Shown one piece after another: positions 13,769 to 20,762 of a DNA stretch of 22,166 nt. Both the position numbers and the translations under genes were made by a program. Source of the DNA: Bacteroidota bacterium (lineage in GTDB: Bacteria; Bacteroidota; Bacteroidia; Flavobacteriales; Weeksellaceae); assembly GCA_023448955.1 (NCBI GenBank), contig JAEXJU010000093.1:1-22166 (forward strand), written 5' to 3'. The notes under the pieces were generated by a model, which was not told where the DNA came from, did no database searches, and saw nothing but the letters and a program-made list of their open reading frames with translations. How positions within the stretch are numbered: position 1 is the first letter of the stretch; each line of letters opens with the position of its first letter.

Positions 13769-15298
13769 ATGCAAAACGGAATTATCATTTTAGACTTCGG
13801 TTCACAGTATAACCAACTCATCGGAAGAAGAATCCGTGAAATGGAAGTCTATTCGGAAATAGTACCATTCAACACACCATTGGCAGAAATTCTGGAGAAA
13901 AAACCAAAAGGAATCATCCTTTCTGGCGGGCCAAGTTCTGTGAATGCAGAAAACGCACACCTTGTAGAAAAAGAACTGTACGAGCAGGGAATTCCAGTCT
14001 TAGGAATATGCTACGGAATGCAATTAACAGCGCATCTCCTGGGAGGAAAAGTAGCAAAAGGTGAAAAGGGCGAATACGGAAAAGCACACCTGGAAATCAC
14101 CAAAGAAAACGAATTGCTGAAAGGGGTTTATAACAATTCAGTCGTTTGGATGAGTCATTTTGATGAGGTTGCGGAATTGCCAAAGGGTTTCGAGCTCAAT
14201 GCAAAATCCGGAGTGATCGCTTCCATTTCAAATCCTGATAAAAAAATCTACTGTGTACAGTTTCATCCCGAAGTCTCGCACTCGGAAGAAGGCGGAAAGA
14301 TGCTGGAGAATTTCGTTTTCGGAATCTGTAAAGCAGATAAAAACTGGAAACTTACCAATTATATAGAAAAAACTGTAACAGAAATCCGTGAAAAAGTAGG
14401 TCATCAAAAAGTGATTCTTGGTCTTTCCGGTGGAGTAGATTCTTCTGTTGCAGCAGTTTTGATCCATAAAGCTATCGGTGATCAGCTGACGTGTATTTTT
14501 GTGGATACAGGACTTCTTAGAAAAGACGAAGCCAAGAAAGTAATGGAAAACTACGGAGAGCATTTTAATCTCAATATCAAATTGATTGATGCTTCCGAAA
14601 GATTTTTATCAAAGCTTGCAGGAATCGGCGATCCGGAACAGAAAAGGAAAATCATCGGTAATGAGTTCGTTCATGTTTTCGACGAAGAATCTCATCAGAT
14701 AGAAGGTGCAAAATTCCTGGCTCAGGGAACAATCTATCCGGACGTTATAGAATCTCAGTCAGTTAACGGACCATCGGCTGTCATCAAATCTCATCATAAC
14801 GTGGGCGGACTGCCGGAGAAAATGGAATTCGAACTGTTGGAACCACTTAGAGAATTATTCAAGGATGAAGTGAGAAAAGTTGGCGAGGAACTTGGCATCC
14901 CGCATCATTTGGTTTACAGACATCCGTTTCCAGGTCCAGGATTATGCATCAGGATTTTAGGTGAAGTTGATGCGGAAAAAGTGAGAATCCTGCAGGAAGC
15001 AGATGATATTTTCATCGAAGAATTATATAAAAATGATCTGTATGAGAAAGTGTCTCAGGCTTTCGTGGTTCTTCTTCCTGTAAAATCTGTAGGCGTGATG
15101 GGAGACGAAAGGACGTATGAGTACACGGCGGTTGTTCGTTCTGCCAATACAATTGATTTTATGACGGCCACCTGGAGCCGACTGCCGTATGAATTTTTAG
15201 ATACCGTTTCCAGCAGAATTATTAATGAGGTGAGAGGCATCAATAGAGTGGCTTATGATATCAGTTCAAAACCGCCAGCAACGATTGAATGGGAATAA
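13769..15298 (+). CDS. guaA: GMP synthase (glutamine-hydrolysing)
   Basis: Cytoplasmic enzyme that converts XMP, ATP and glutamine to GMP. The 509 residues have the normal three-part layout. The class I glutamine amidotransferase (1 to about 190) has nucleophile Cys81 in GICYGMQ and the His166/Glu168 pair in FHPEVSHSEEG. The ATP pyrophosphatase domain follows with the PP-loop GLSGGVDSSVAAVL (Ser220 to Ser225) and FVDTGLLRKDEA. The C-terminal dimerisation/XMP domain has RHPFPGPGLCIRILGE and the invariant end SSKPPATIEWE. All catalytic motifs are intact and the length is standard. It sits behind purD on the same strand but is separated by a terminator and a repeat-rich gap, so it is probably transcribed independently. 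Confidence 0.97.
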   Translation: MQNGIIILDFGSQYNQLIGRRIREMEVYSEIVPFNTPLAEILEKKPKGIILSGGPSSVNAENAHLVEKELYEQGIPVLGICYGMQLTAHLLGGKVAKGEKGEYGKAHLEITKENELLKGVYNNSVVWMSHFDEVAELPKGFELNAKSGVIASISNPDKKIYCVQFHPEVSHSEEGGKMLENFVFGICKADKNWKLTNYIEKTVTEIREKVGHQKVILGLSGGVDSSVAAVLIHKAIGDQLTCIFVDTGLLRKDEAKKVMENYGEHFNLNIKLIDASERFLSKLAGIGDPEQKRKIIGNEFVHVFDEESHQIEGAKFLAQGTIYPDVIESQSVNGPSAVIKSHHNVGGLPEKMEFELLEPLRELFKDEVRKVGEELGIPHHLVYRHPFPGPGLCIRILGEVDAEKVRILQEADDIFIEELYKNDLYEKVSQAFVVLLPVKSVGVMGDERTYEYTAVVRSANTIDFMTATWSRLPYEFLDTVSSRIINEVRGINRVAYDISSKPPATIEWE

Positions 15299-15304
15299 AA
15301 AATC

Positions 15305-15331
15305 AAAGCCAGCAATTTTTTGCTGGCTTTT
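15305..15331. terminator. Bidirectional terminator between guaA and the convergent beta-lactamase-like gene
   Basis: AAAGCCAGCAA pairs perfectly with TTGCTGGCTTT (11 bp) around a TTTT loop. On the plus strand it ends in a short T run after guaA. On the minus strand the stem is followed by GATTTTTTA, so it can also stop the convergent transcript that ends at 15358. Confidence 0.88.
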
Positions 15332-15357
15332 CTGTGTGTTTTAATTTAAGTCATTGA

Positions 15358-16845
15358 TTATTTTGTCTCAATATCAACTATTTTCCGACCCTTATCACCA
15401 AGATAATTAAGAATTAATTTTTCAAAAACTTTATAACCATTATCAACATTGGTGAAAATCAGAATGCCTTGCTTGGTTTTTGGAAGAATAAAGGCAATGC
15501 ATTGAGAACCTTTGTCTGAACCGCCGTGAGATAAGGCTATTTCACCATTTCCCAAGTCATAAATCTCGAATCCTAACCCAAAGTATTTATTTTCTTTTGT
15601 TTTTACCTGAGGTTTCATCATTTCTTTGAAAATTTCAGGTTTTAGATGGCCGCCATTCATTACATCAGTCAAAAAATTGCCGTAATCTTCTATGGTTGTA
15701 ACGACGTCGTCTGCAGCATTGGCAGTTTTATTTTTCACAGTTTCATACGCTTTTCCATTCTCATCATAACCTATGGCAAATCGGGATTCATCTGTATCTT
15801 TTGTCCAGATATAATTGGTGTCGGTCATTTTTATGGGCTGAAAAATCAATTCATTGGCAATTTCCTGAAGTGGTTTTTTGAATTTTTTCTCAATTGCTTT
15901 TCGCAGATATTCCATTCCTTCGCCAGAATATCGGTACTGAGTTCCGGGTTCGAAATCAAAACTCAATTTATTGTTATTGTTCATCCATCGCCAGTTTGGA
16001 AAACCTGTCTGATGGCTGAGAATAATTCTGGTTGTCAGTTTTTTATTTCGAGGATCGTTTGCGATATCAGGATCTGTCCAGTATTGGGAAACAGGCTCAT
16101 CTAGATTCCATTTTCCTTGGCTGGCAAGTTGTAGCGCAACCATTGCTGTGATCGGTTTTGTAAGAGAAGCAACATTGAAAATGGTATTGTAGGGTGCGGA
16201 AACGCCAGGTTTTATTTCCCCGAAAACTTTAACTTGCTTCAAACTTCCGTTTTCGATAATTCCCAGTCCAAGTGTCGGGACTTTATTCTCTTTCAGCCAT
16301 TGTTCGATGGCGAAATCATTTTCAAATATCGAATTTTCAGTTTTGGTAGCTTTCGGTGCGCCATGATCATAGCTCAGGATGTCATTCATTATCCACATTC
16401 CGTCTTTCTTTGTCCATACCGTTGTGAACTTGGCCTGTCCGCCTAAAACGTCTTCCTTATTTTTCTCACGGATAAAAAACTGATGTTCACCAGATTGTAT
16501 CGCACCATAAAGTTGTCCATTGTTATATAAAGGAAAAACTTCCAGACTGTTTTCAACCAGTTTTCTGATTGGTTTTTGGTTTGGATTGCCACAGATATTC
16601 TGTTTTGTCCTTTCTAAGAATAATTTCTTGTCCTGGAAACCGCCATTGTCGTGATAGAATTTCAGGTTCTCATCCGTATGCTTTTCCAGATAAACCCAAT
16701 CGCAATTATTGAAACCAAGTTCAAAAAAAAGACTGTCCTGTTTTTTTAGTTCGATAAACAGATCCGATGTTTTTGCGATCTGAGCTTTTATGTTGCCGAA
16801 GATAATTGATGTAATGATTACGATTGTAGATAATGATTTTGTCAT
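15358..16845 (-). CDS. Secreted fusion of an NTF2-like (DUF4440) domain and a serine beta-lactamase-like hydrolase
   Basis: A 495-residue protein with a Sec signal peptide (cut near IKA|Q, residue 21/22). Residues about 28-160 form an NTF2-like/DUF4440 domain (DENLKFYHDNGGFQDKKLF, FFIREKNKEDVLGGQAKFTT, VWTKKDGMWIMNDILSYDH). Residues about 180-480 form a class C beta-lactamase/PBP-like domain. Its active-site motifs are present: SLTK (nucleophile Ser227, Lys230), YSG (Tyr306) and HGG (440-442). YSG and HGG instead of YxN and KTG point to the esterase/D-peptidase branch rather than to antibiotic resistance. The product is periplasmic or exported; substrate unknown. It lies 88 bp downstream of the XRE regulator on the same strand, with direct repeats between them, so regulation by that protein is possible. 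Confidence 0.9.
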   Translation of the reverse strand: MTKSLSTIVIITSIIFGNIKAQIAKTSDLFIELKKQDSLFFELGFNNCDWVYLEKHTDENLKFYHDNGGFQDKKLFLERTKQNICGNPNQKPIRKLVENSLEVFPLYNNGQLYGAIQSGEHQFFIREKNKEDVLGGQAKFTTVWTKKDGMWIMNDILSYDHGAPKATKTENSIFENDFAIEQWLKENKVPTLGLGIIENGSLKQVKVFGEIKPGVSAPYNTIFNVASLTKPITAMVALQLASQGKWNLDEPVSQYWTDPDIANDPRNKKLTTRIILSHQTGFPNWRWMNNNNKLSFDFEPGTQYRYSGEGMEYLRKAIEKKFKKPLQEIANELIFQPIKMTDTNYIWTKDTDESRFAIGYDENGKAYETVKNKTANAADDVVTTIEDYGNFLTDVMNGGHLKPEIFKEMMKPQVKTKENKYFGLGFEIYDLGNGEIALSHGGSDKGSQCIAFILPKTKQGILIFTNVDNGYKVFEKLILNYLGDKGRKIVDIETK

Positions 16846-16861
16846 CGATTAATTTTTTTTG

Positions 16862-16869
16862 CAAAGATT
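16862..16869 (-). promoter_or_regulatory. Weak -7 promoter box for the beta-lactamase-like gene
   Basis: On the minus strand AATCTTTG has one mismatch to TAnnTTTG and lies 16 nt before the ATG. No good -33 TTG is seen at normal spacing. Confidence 0.3.
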
Positions 16870-16900
16870 TGATTTTATCTCTTTTTAGGCTAAAAAATAA

Positions 16901-16930
16901 CCCGACAATCACCCGACAATCACCTGTCAG
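16901..16930 (-). promoter_or_regulatory. Tandem 11-bp repeats, candidate operator
   Basis: Read on the minus strand, a CCTGACAGG palindrome is followed by two perfect copies of TGATTGTCGGG. The period of 11 bp, close to one helical turn, would put bound proteins on the same DNA face. The array lies between the XRE regulator stop and the weak promoter of the beta-lactamase-like gene. An operator function is inference. Confidence 0.45.
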
Positions 16931-16933
16931 GGT

Positions 16934-17506
16934 CTATAAAATATTGAATTTCAGTTTGTAATACAGTTTTTTGTTTTTTTCGATTTCTGCGGTGTTTCTT
17001 AAAATGATAAAAACATTAGTCAGAACAATGGCTACCATTAATATCAATGTGAACTGTTTTCCGAGCTTCAGTGAGATGCCAAGAAAGAAAGCGGCTGGCG
17101 CAAGAATAGTCCATAAAATCTGAACGGAAACAAGTTGCCCGATGATCGGATTTTTCTGTTTCATCAAATAAGACAGAATCAATGGCGCGACAATATTGAG
17201 CGGTGGTAAAACGGTAAACAGAATAGAAGAAAGGTTGATGAGCTTCAGCTTGGAAATATCTTCATCACTCTTTGTTTCATTTTCTGTCAAGTTCTCAACT
17301 ATGTTTTCTGATTCATTAGCTTCTGGCAGATTTAGCAAATCACTTTCGGAAATATCCAGTGATTTTGCCAGAATTTTCAATGTGTGACCTTTTGGTTCTG
17401 TTCCGGCTTCAATCCGCTGAATCGTCCTTACCGAAATGTTAGATTGCTCTGATAATTCTTCTTGCGTCAGATTTTTTTGTTCCCTGATTTCTTTTAACCT
17501 GGACAT
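16934..17506 (-). CDS. XRE-family regulator with a DUF4870-like membrane domain
   Basis: A 190-residue protein with an N-terminal Cro/C1-type helix-turn-helix (about 3-58: LKEIREQKNLTQEELSEQS, ISVRTIQRIEAG). An acidic linker (61-85, rich in Glu, Asn and Ser) leads to three hydrophobic segments at about 88-112, 121-144 and 151-169. The segment LPPLNIVAPLILSYLMKQKN followed by a Q-containing helix is characteristic of DUF4870. A DNA-binding head on a small membrane domain suggests a transcription factor tethered to the inner membrane, perhaps sensing the envelope. Its start is 8 bp after the M1 peptidase stop, so the two genes are very likely co-transcribed. Targets are unknown; the direct repeats just past its stop are a candidate site. 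Confidence 0.9.
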   Translation of the reverse strand: MSRLKEIREQKNLTQEELSEQSNISVRTIQRIEAGTEPKGHTLKILAKSLDISESDLLNLPEANESENIVENLTENETKSDEDISKLKLINLSSILFTVLPPLNIVAPLILSYLMKQKNPIIGQLVSVQILWTILAPAAFFLGISLKLGKQFTLILMVAIVLTNVFIILRNTAEIEKNKKLYYKLKFNIL

Positions 17507-17514
17507 TGATGGCG

Positions 17515-19140
17515 TTATAATTTTTTTGTAAAAATATAATAATTAGGATCTACTTTCAGCTCATCAGAAGATTTAAGTGTTGCTGTTTGCCACTCTTCTG
17601 TTGGCTTCAATTCCTGTCCGTCAGAAAGGCGTATTGGCAGCTTAAAATTCGGAACCACGTTTGTCCATTTGTATGTCAGCTGGTTTCCGTTTTGTTTATA
17701 TTCAAGCATTGGAATTTTTACAGTTCTCAGATATTGATCAAAAATCGATTGCAGATCCAGACCTGTTTTTTGGATGAAATAATCTTCAACTTGTTTTGTG
17801 GTTACTGTCTGATGGTAAAAATCTTTATTCAAACCTCTCAGAATCTGTCGAAATTTCTCATCATTGTTTATGACTTGGCGAATGGTGTGGATCATATTGG
17901 CACCTTTTGGGTACATATCGCCGCTGCCTTCATTTCGGATACCGTAAGTTCCGATAATCGGCTTGTCATTCGCAATCATTCTGCGAACGCCCTGAACATA
18001 AGTCTCAGCCGAAGCTTTATCCATATATTTTTCCACAAATAATGGCTCAGAATACATTGTAAAACCTTCGTGGATCCACATATCCGCCTGGTCTTTTGCG
18101 GTGATGTTGTTGGCAAACCATTCGTGACCGGATTCGTGGATGATGATGTAATCCCATTTCAGGCCAATTCCTGTTCCGGAAAGATCTCTTCCCATATAAC
18201 CATTACCATAATTGTTGCCGTAAGCCACATTGCTCTGGTGTTCCATTCCAAGATGCGGCGATTCCACGATTTTGTAAGAATCTTCATAGAAAGGATAGGG
18301 TCCAAACCAATATTCGAAGGCTTTCAACATCGGTTTCACTTGCTCGAATTGTTTTTTGGCTTTATCCAAATTATAATCCAAAACCCAATAATCCAGGTCA
18401 AGTTTTCCTTTTTCGCCGTTGTAGATGTCTTTAAAATTCACATATTTACCGATGGATGGAATGATGGAATAATCATTAATCGGATTTTTCACTTCCCAAA
18501 GCCACGATTTTTTATCACCCAGATTTTCTTCTTTAATTAATCTTCCGTTTCCAACACCTACCAAGTCTTTAGGAGTGATGATTTTGAACGTGATGCCATT
18601 GTCAGGCTCATCATTCCAAATATCTTTTACGGGAAGCCAGATACTTGCGCCTATTCCTTCGTCTGCTGCCGTCATCCACGGATTTCCATTTTTATCTTTT
18701 GTGAAAATCCAACCGCCATCCCAGGGTGCGTGTTTTGCAATCTGCGGATTTCCGGAGTAATCAATCTCTATAGTATATTTTTCGCCCTTTTTGAAGTTCT
18801 TTTTTGCAGAAATAAAAATAAAATCACCTTCGATTTTTTTATCAGTAATGGGGAAACTGGCTGTAATTTTATCGGCTTTCATCGGACTTTGAAGGTCGAT
18901 TTGAAAAACAGGATTCAAAATGTTCTTCTCTATTGTAAGACTGATTTTATTAATTCCTTTGATGCTTTTCGTTTCGAAATTGGGTTCCAGAACGATATCA
19001 TATTTTTTAACATCCCAAAAGTTTCTAAATTCTGTATTGGATCCTTTCAAAGTGTCAATCTTAGTCGGTTTAGGATCCTCAAACATCTGAGCTTGTGAAA
19101 TGGCTGAGATTAATATGGAAAGAAGGAATAGTTTTTTCAT
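17515..19140 (-). CDS. Secreted M1-family metallo-aminopeptidase
   Basis: Zinc exopeptidase, exported through a Sec signal peptide (about 1-17, ending SQA|Q). The 541-residue protein has an N-terminal beta-domain (about 30-220, with WDVKKYDIVLEPNFETKSI) and the thermolysin-like catalytic domain. The exopeptidase motif GMEH (298-301) replaces the more common GAMEN. The zinc motif HESGH (335-339) is followed after 18 residues by ligand Glu358 in WIHEGF, the exact M1 spacing. Tyr410 in YPKGA is the probable transition-state Tyr. It lacks the long C-terminal helical domain of the large M1 enzymes, as in shorter bacterial members. It is followed after 8 bp by the XRE regulator and lies downstream of the dus gene, from which repeats separate it. 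A periplasmic or cell-surface role in peptide use is likely. Confidence 0.93.
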   Translation of the reverse strand: MKKLFLLSILISAISQAQMFEDPKPTKIDTLKGSNTEFRNFWDVKKYDIVLEPNFETKSIKGINKISLTIEKNILNPVFQIDLQSPMKADKITASFPITDKKIEGDFIFISAKKNFKKGEKYTIEIDYSGNPQIAKHAPWDGGWIFTKDKNGNPWMTAADEGIGASIWLPVKDIWNDEPDNGITFKIITPKDLVGVGNGRLIKEENLGDKKSWLWEVKNPINDYSIIPSIGKYVNFKDIYNGEKGKLDLDYWVLDYNLDKAKKQFEQVKPMLKAFEYWFGPYPFYEDSYKIVESPHLGMEHQSNVAYGNNYGNGYMGRDLSGTGIGLKWDYIIIHESGHEWFANNITAKDQADMWIHEGFTMYSEPLFVEKYMDKASAETYVQGVRRMIANDKPIIGTYGIRNEGSGDMYPKGANMIHTIRQVINNDEKFRQILRGLNKDFYHQTVTTKQVEDYFIQKTGLDLQSIFDQYLRTVKIPMLEYKQNGNQLTYKWTNVVPNFKLPIRLSDGQELKPTEEWQTATLKSSDELKVDPNYYIFTKKL

Positions 19141-19171
19141 TTTTTAATTATTTGAGATCTGATAAGTTGCG

Positions 19172-19203
19172 CAAAGTTCCATTAATGTTACATCCTGTTA
19201 CAA
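19172..19203 (-). promoter_or_regulatory. Probable promoter of the M1 peptidase-XRE operon
   Basis: On the minus strand a TTG (complement of 19201-19203) and GAACTTTG (complement of 19172-19179, one mismatch to TAnnTTTG) are 21 nt apart, normal spacing for the Bacteroidota -33/-7 promoter. The -7 box is 31 nt from the M1 start codon. Confidence 0.5.
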
Positions 19204-19218
19204 TATTATTCATTGCGA

Positions 19219-19250
19219 AGCTCCGTAGGAGCGAAATGTCTGTAGCAAAT
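19219..19250. repeat. GCTCCGTAGGAGC hairpin repeat, copy 1
   Basis: A perfect 5-bp stem with loop GTA (19220-19232), followed by GAAATGTCTGTAGCAAAT. Its first 16 bases, starting at the A before the stem, recur identically 51 bp downstream, apart from what follows the stem. Confidence 0.7.
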
Positions 19251-19268
19251 GAGTGCCTAGAGAAGGTC

Positions 19269-19294
19269 AAGCTCCGTAGGAGCGATACCTCTAG
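19269..19294. repeat. GCTCCGTAGGAGC hairpin repeat, copy 2
   Basis: AAGCTCCGTAGGAGCGATAC followed by CTCTAG. The stem-loop is at 19271-19283. It ends just beyond the dus stop codon, so it lies in the 3' leader of that transcript. No T tract follows the stem on either strand, so it is not a classic terminator. Confidence 0.7.
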
Positions 19295-19295
19295 C

Positions 19296-20285
19296 TTAAA
19301 TAAGATTTTCCTGATAAAAATGCTTCGTTTCTTCAATAATATCATCGATTTCACTTAGTGTCAAAGCCTGAAGAAACTTAGTCTTAAATTCTTTAAAATG
19401 AGGGATGCCACGGAAATAATTGCTGTAATGCTGTCTCATTTCCACAATTCCAGGCCGTTCACCTTTCCATTCTACAGACCAAAGGGCGTGGTTTTTCACA
19501 GCTTCCAGTCTCTCGGCAATGGTTGGTTCGGGCAAAATTTCTCCAGTCTGGAAAAAATGCTTGATTTCATTGAAAATCCAAGGATAGCCAATTGCTCCAC
19601 GACCAATCATTATTCCGTCACAGTTGTATTTGTTTTTGTATTCGAGCGCTTTTTCAGGAGAATCTACATCGCCATTTCCGAAGATCGGGATTTCGATATT
19701 CGGATTATTTTTGATTCTGGAAATATGTTCCCAATCGGCTTCGCCTTTGTACATTTGGGCGCGCGTTCTGGCGTGGATGGTTAGGGCTTTGATTCCGACT
19801 TCCTGTAATCTTTCGGCAACTTCATCAATATTGATAGAATCATTATCCCAACCCAGTCTGGTCTTTACAGTAACCGGCAAATGTGTAGATCTTACAACAG
19901 CTTTTGTTAATCTGACCATCAAATCAATGTCTTTCAAAACGCCTGCACCGGCACCTTTACAAACCACTTTTTTTACCGGACAACCAAAGTTAATATCCAC
20001 CAAATCCGGCTCAACAGTTTCCACAATTCTCGCAGACATTGCCATTGCTTCCTCATCCCCTCCAAAAATCTGGATTCCGACAGGTCTTTCGTAATCGAAA
20101 ATATCCAATTTTTTCCTACTCTTAATGGCGTCACGAATCAATCCTTCCGAAGAAATAAATTCTGAATACATCAGGTCTGCGCCGTGCATTTTACAAAGTT
20201 TTCTAAAAGGTGGGTCACTTACATCTTCCATTGGCGCCAGCAAAAGCGGAAATTCAGGAAGTTCTATGTTGCCAATTTTTACCAT
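19296..20285 (-). CDS. dusB: tRNA-dihydrouridine synthase
   Basis: FMN-dependent enzyme that reduces uridine to dihydrouridine in the D-loop of tRNAs. The 329-residue protein is a TIM barrel with the N-terminal LLLAPMEDVSDPPFRKLCK, the FMN/NADPH region RPVGIQIFGGDEEAMAMSAR, and the active-site segment NFGCPVKKVVCKGAGAGVLK with general acid Cys102. Further conserved parts are VTVKTRLGWDND, LTIHARTRAQMYKGEADW, IFGNGDVDSPEKAL and DGIMIGRGAIGYPWIF. The C-terminal helical domain is present (about 250-329). The APMEDVSD and KKVxxKGAGAG features fit the DusB branch; assignment to one Dus subtype is less certain than the family. The start is set by a cat at 20283-20285, immediately behind a TATCTTTG promoter-like box. 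The gene is divergent from the cytochrome c gene. Confidence 0.93.
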   Translation of the reverse strand: MVKIGNIELPEFPLLLAPMEDVSDPPFRKLCKMHGADLMYSEFISSEGLIRDAIKSRKKLDIFDYERPVGIQIFGGDEEAMAMSARIVETVEPDLVDINFGCPVKKVVCKGAGAGVLKDIDLMVRLTKAVVRSTHLPVTVKTRLGWDNDSINIDEVAERLQEVGIKALTIHARTRAQMYKGEADWEHISRIKNNPNIEIPIFGNGDVDSPEKALEYKNKYNCDGIMIGRGAIGYPWIFNEIKHFFQTGEILPEPTIAERLEAVKNHALWSVEWKGERPGIVEMRQHYSNYFRGIPHFKEFKTKFLQALTLSEIDDIIEETKHFYQENLI

Positions 20286-20289
20286 TTTG

Positions 20290-20297
20290 CAAAGATA
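20290..20297 (-). promoter_or_regulatory. -7 promoter box abutting the dus start codon
   Basis: TATCTTTG, an exact TAnnTTTG match on the minus strand, is only 4 nt before the ATG. Transcription would then begin at or next to the A of ATG, giving a leaderless or near-leaderless mRNA. No clear -33 TTG is seen. Confidence 0.5.
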
Positions 20298-20346
20298 ATG
20301 ATTCCTATTATTTCTTATTTAAATTCAGTCTTAATTCCTTATTTGG

Positions 20347-20354
20347 TAAATTTG
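20347..20354 (+). promoter_or_regulatory. -7 promoter box for the cytochrome c gene
   Basis: TAAATTTG matches TAnnTTTG and lies 18 nt before the ATG at 20373, with GAAGG just before the start. The -33 element is not clear. Confidence 0.5.
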
Positions 20355-20372
20355 CGAGATAAATCGAAGGAT

Positions 20373-20753
20373 ATGAAAAGACTATTTCTGGCATTTGCTT
20401 TAGCTCTAATTGTAGCTTGTTCTAAAAATGATAATTCAGGGAATAAAAATGTTCTGAAAAAAGAACCGGAAACTTCGCCAAAAATAGTAACCGATCCGGT
20501 TGCTGAAGGAAAATCTTTAGTTGAAGGCGCAGATTGTTTGGGATGCCACAAAGTAGACGAAAAAATGATCGGGCCATCTTATAAAGAAGTAGCAAAAAAA
20601 TATGAGAACACACCGGAAAATGTAGAAATGCTGGCTGATAAAATTATCAAAGGAAGTTCTGGAATCTGGGGCGATGTTCCGATGCCGGCTCACAATGGAC
20701 TGAGCAAAGATAATGCGAAATTTATGGCGCAATATATTTTATCTCAGAAGTAG
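20373..20753 (+). CDS. Lipoprotein c-type cytochrome (cytochrome c551-like)
   Basis: A 126-residue monoheme electron carrier anchored to a membrane by lipid. The lipobox LIVAC places the lipidated residue at Cys16; a low-complexity linker (about 17-40) leads to the heme domain. Heme attachment is CLGCH (Cys55, Cys58, His59), and the distal ligand is Met104 in WGDVPMPAH, the pattern of class I c551-type cytochromes. I chose the ATG at 20373 because it starts a proper lipoprotein signal and follows a promoter-like box and GAAGG. A longer frame reaching back to 20184 begins with GTG inside the divergent dus gene and has no signal sequence. rlmF follows 9 nt after the stop, so the two are likely co-transcribed. 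The redox partner is not indicated. Confidence 0.92.
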   Translation: MKRLFLAFALALIVACSKNDNSGNKNVLKKEPETSPKIVTDPVAEGKSLVEGADCLGCHKVDEKMIGPSYKEVAKKYENTPENVEMLADKIIKGSSGIWGDVPMPAHNGLSKDNAKFMAQYILSQK

Positions 20754-20762
20754 ATTTATATA

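Noticed and set aside
15358..16845. Antibiotic-resistance beta-lactamase
   Set aside because: The HGG and YSG motifs, NTF2-like fusion and absence of mobile-element context suit a hydrolase of another kind. Only the fold resembles class C enzymes.
17196..17387. Plus-strand frame opposite the XRE gene, and several plus-strand frames opposite the M1 and dus genes
   Set aside because: All are shadows of minus-strand genes with clear domain motifs and none has independent support.
19219..19294. Two near-identical repeats 51 bp apart looked like the start of a CRISPR array
   Set aside because: Only two copies, different lengths of shared sequence, no further spacing pattern, and no cas genes. 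Diverged copies elsewhere show a dispersed hairpin family.
20184..20372. Upstream extension of the cytochrome c frame starting at GTG
   Set aside because: It lies inside the divergent dus gene, and a proper lipoprotein signal starts at the ATG at 20373 just behind a promoter-like box.
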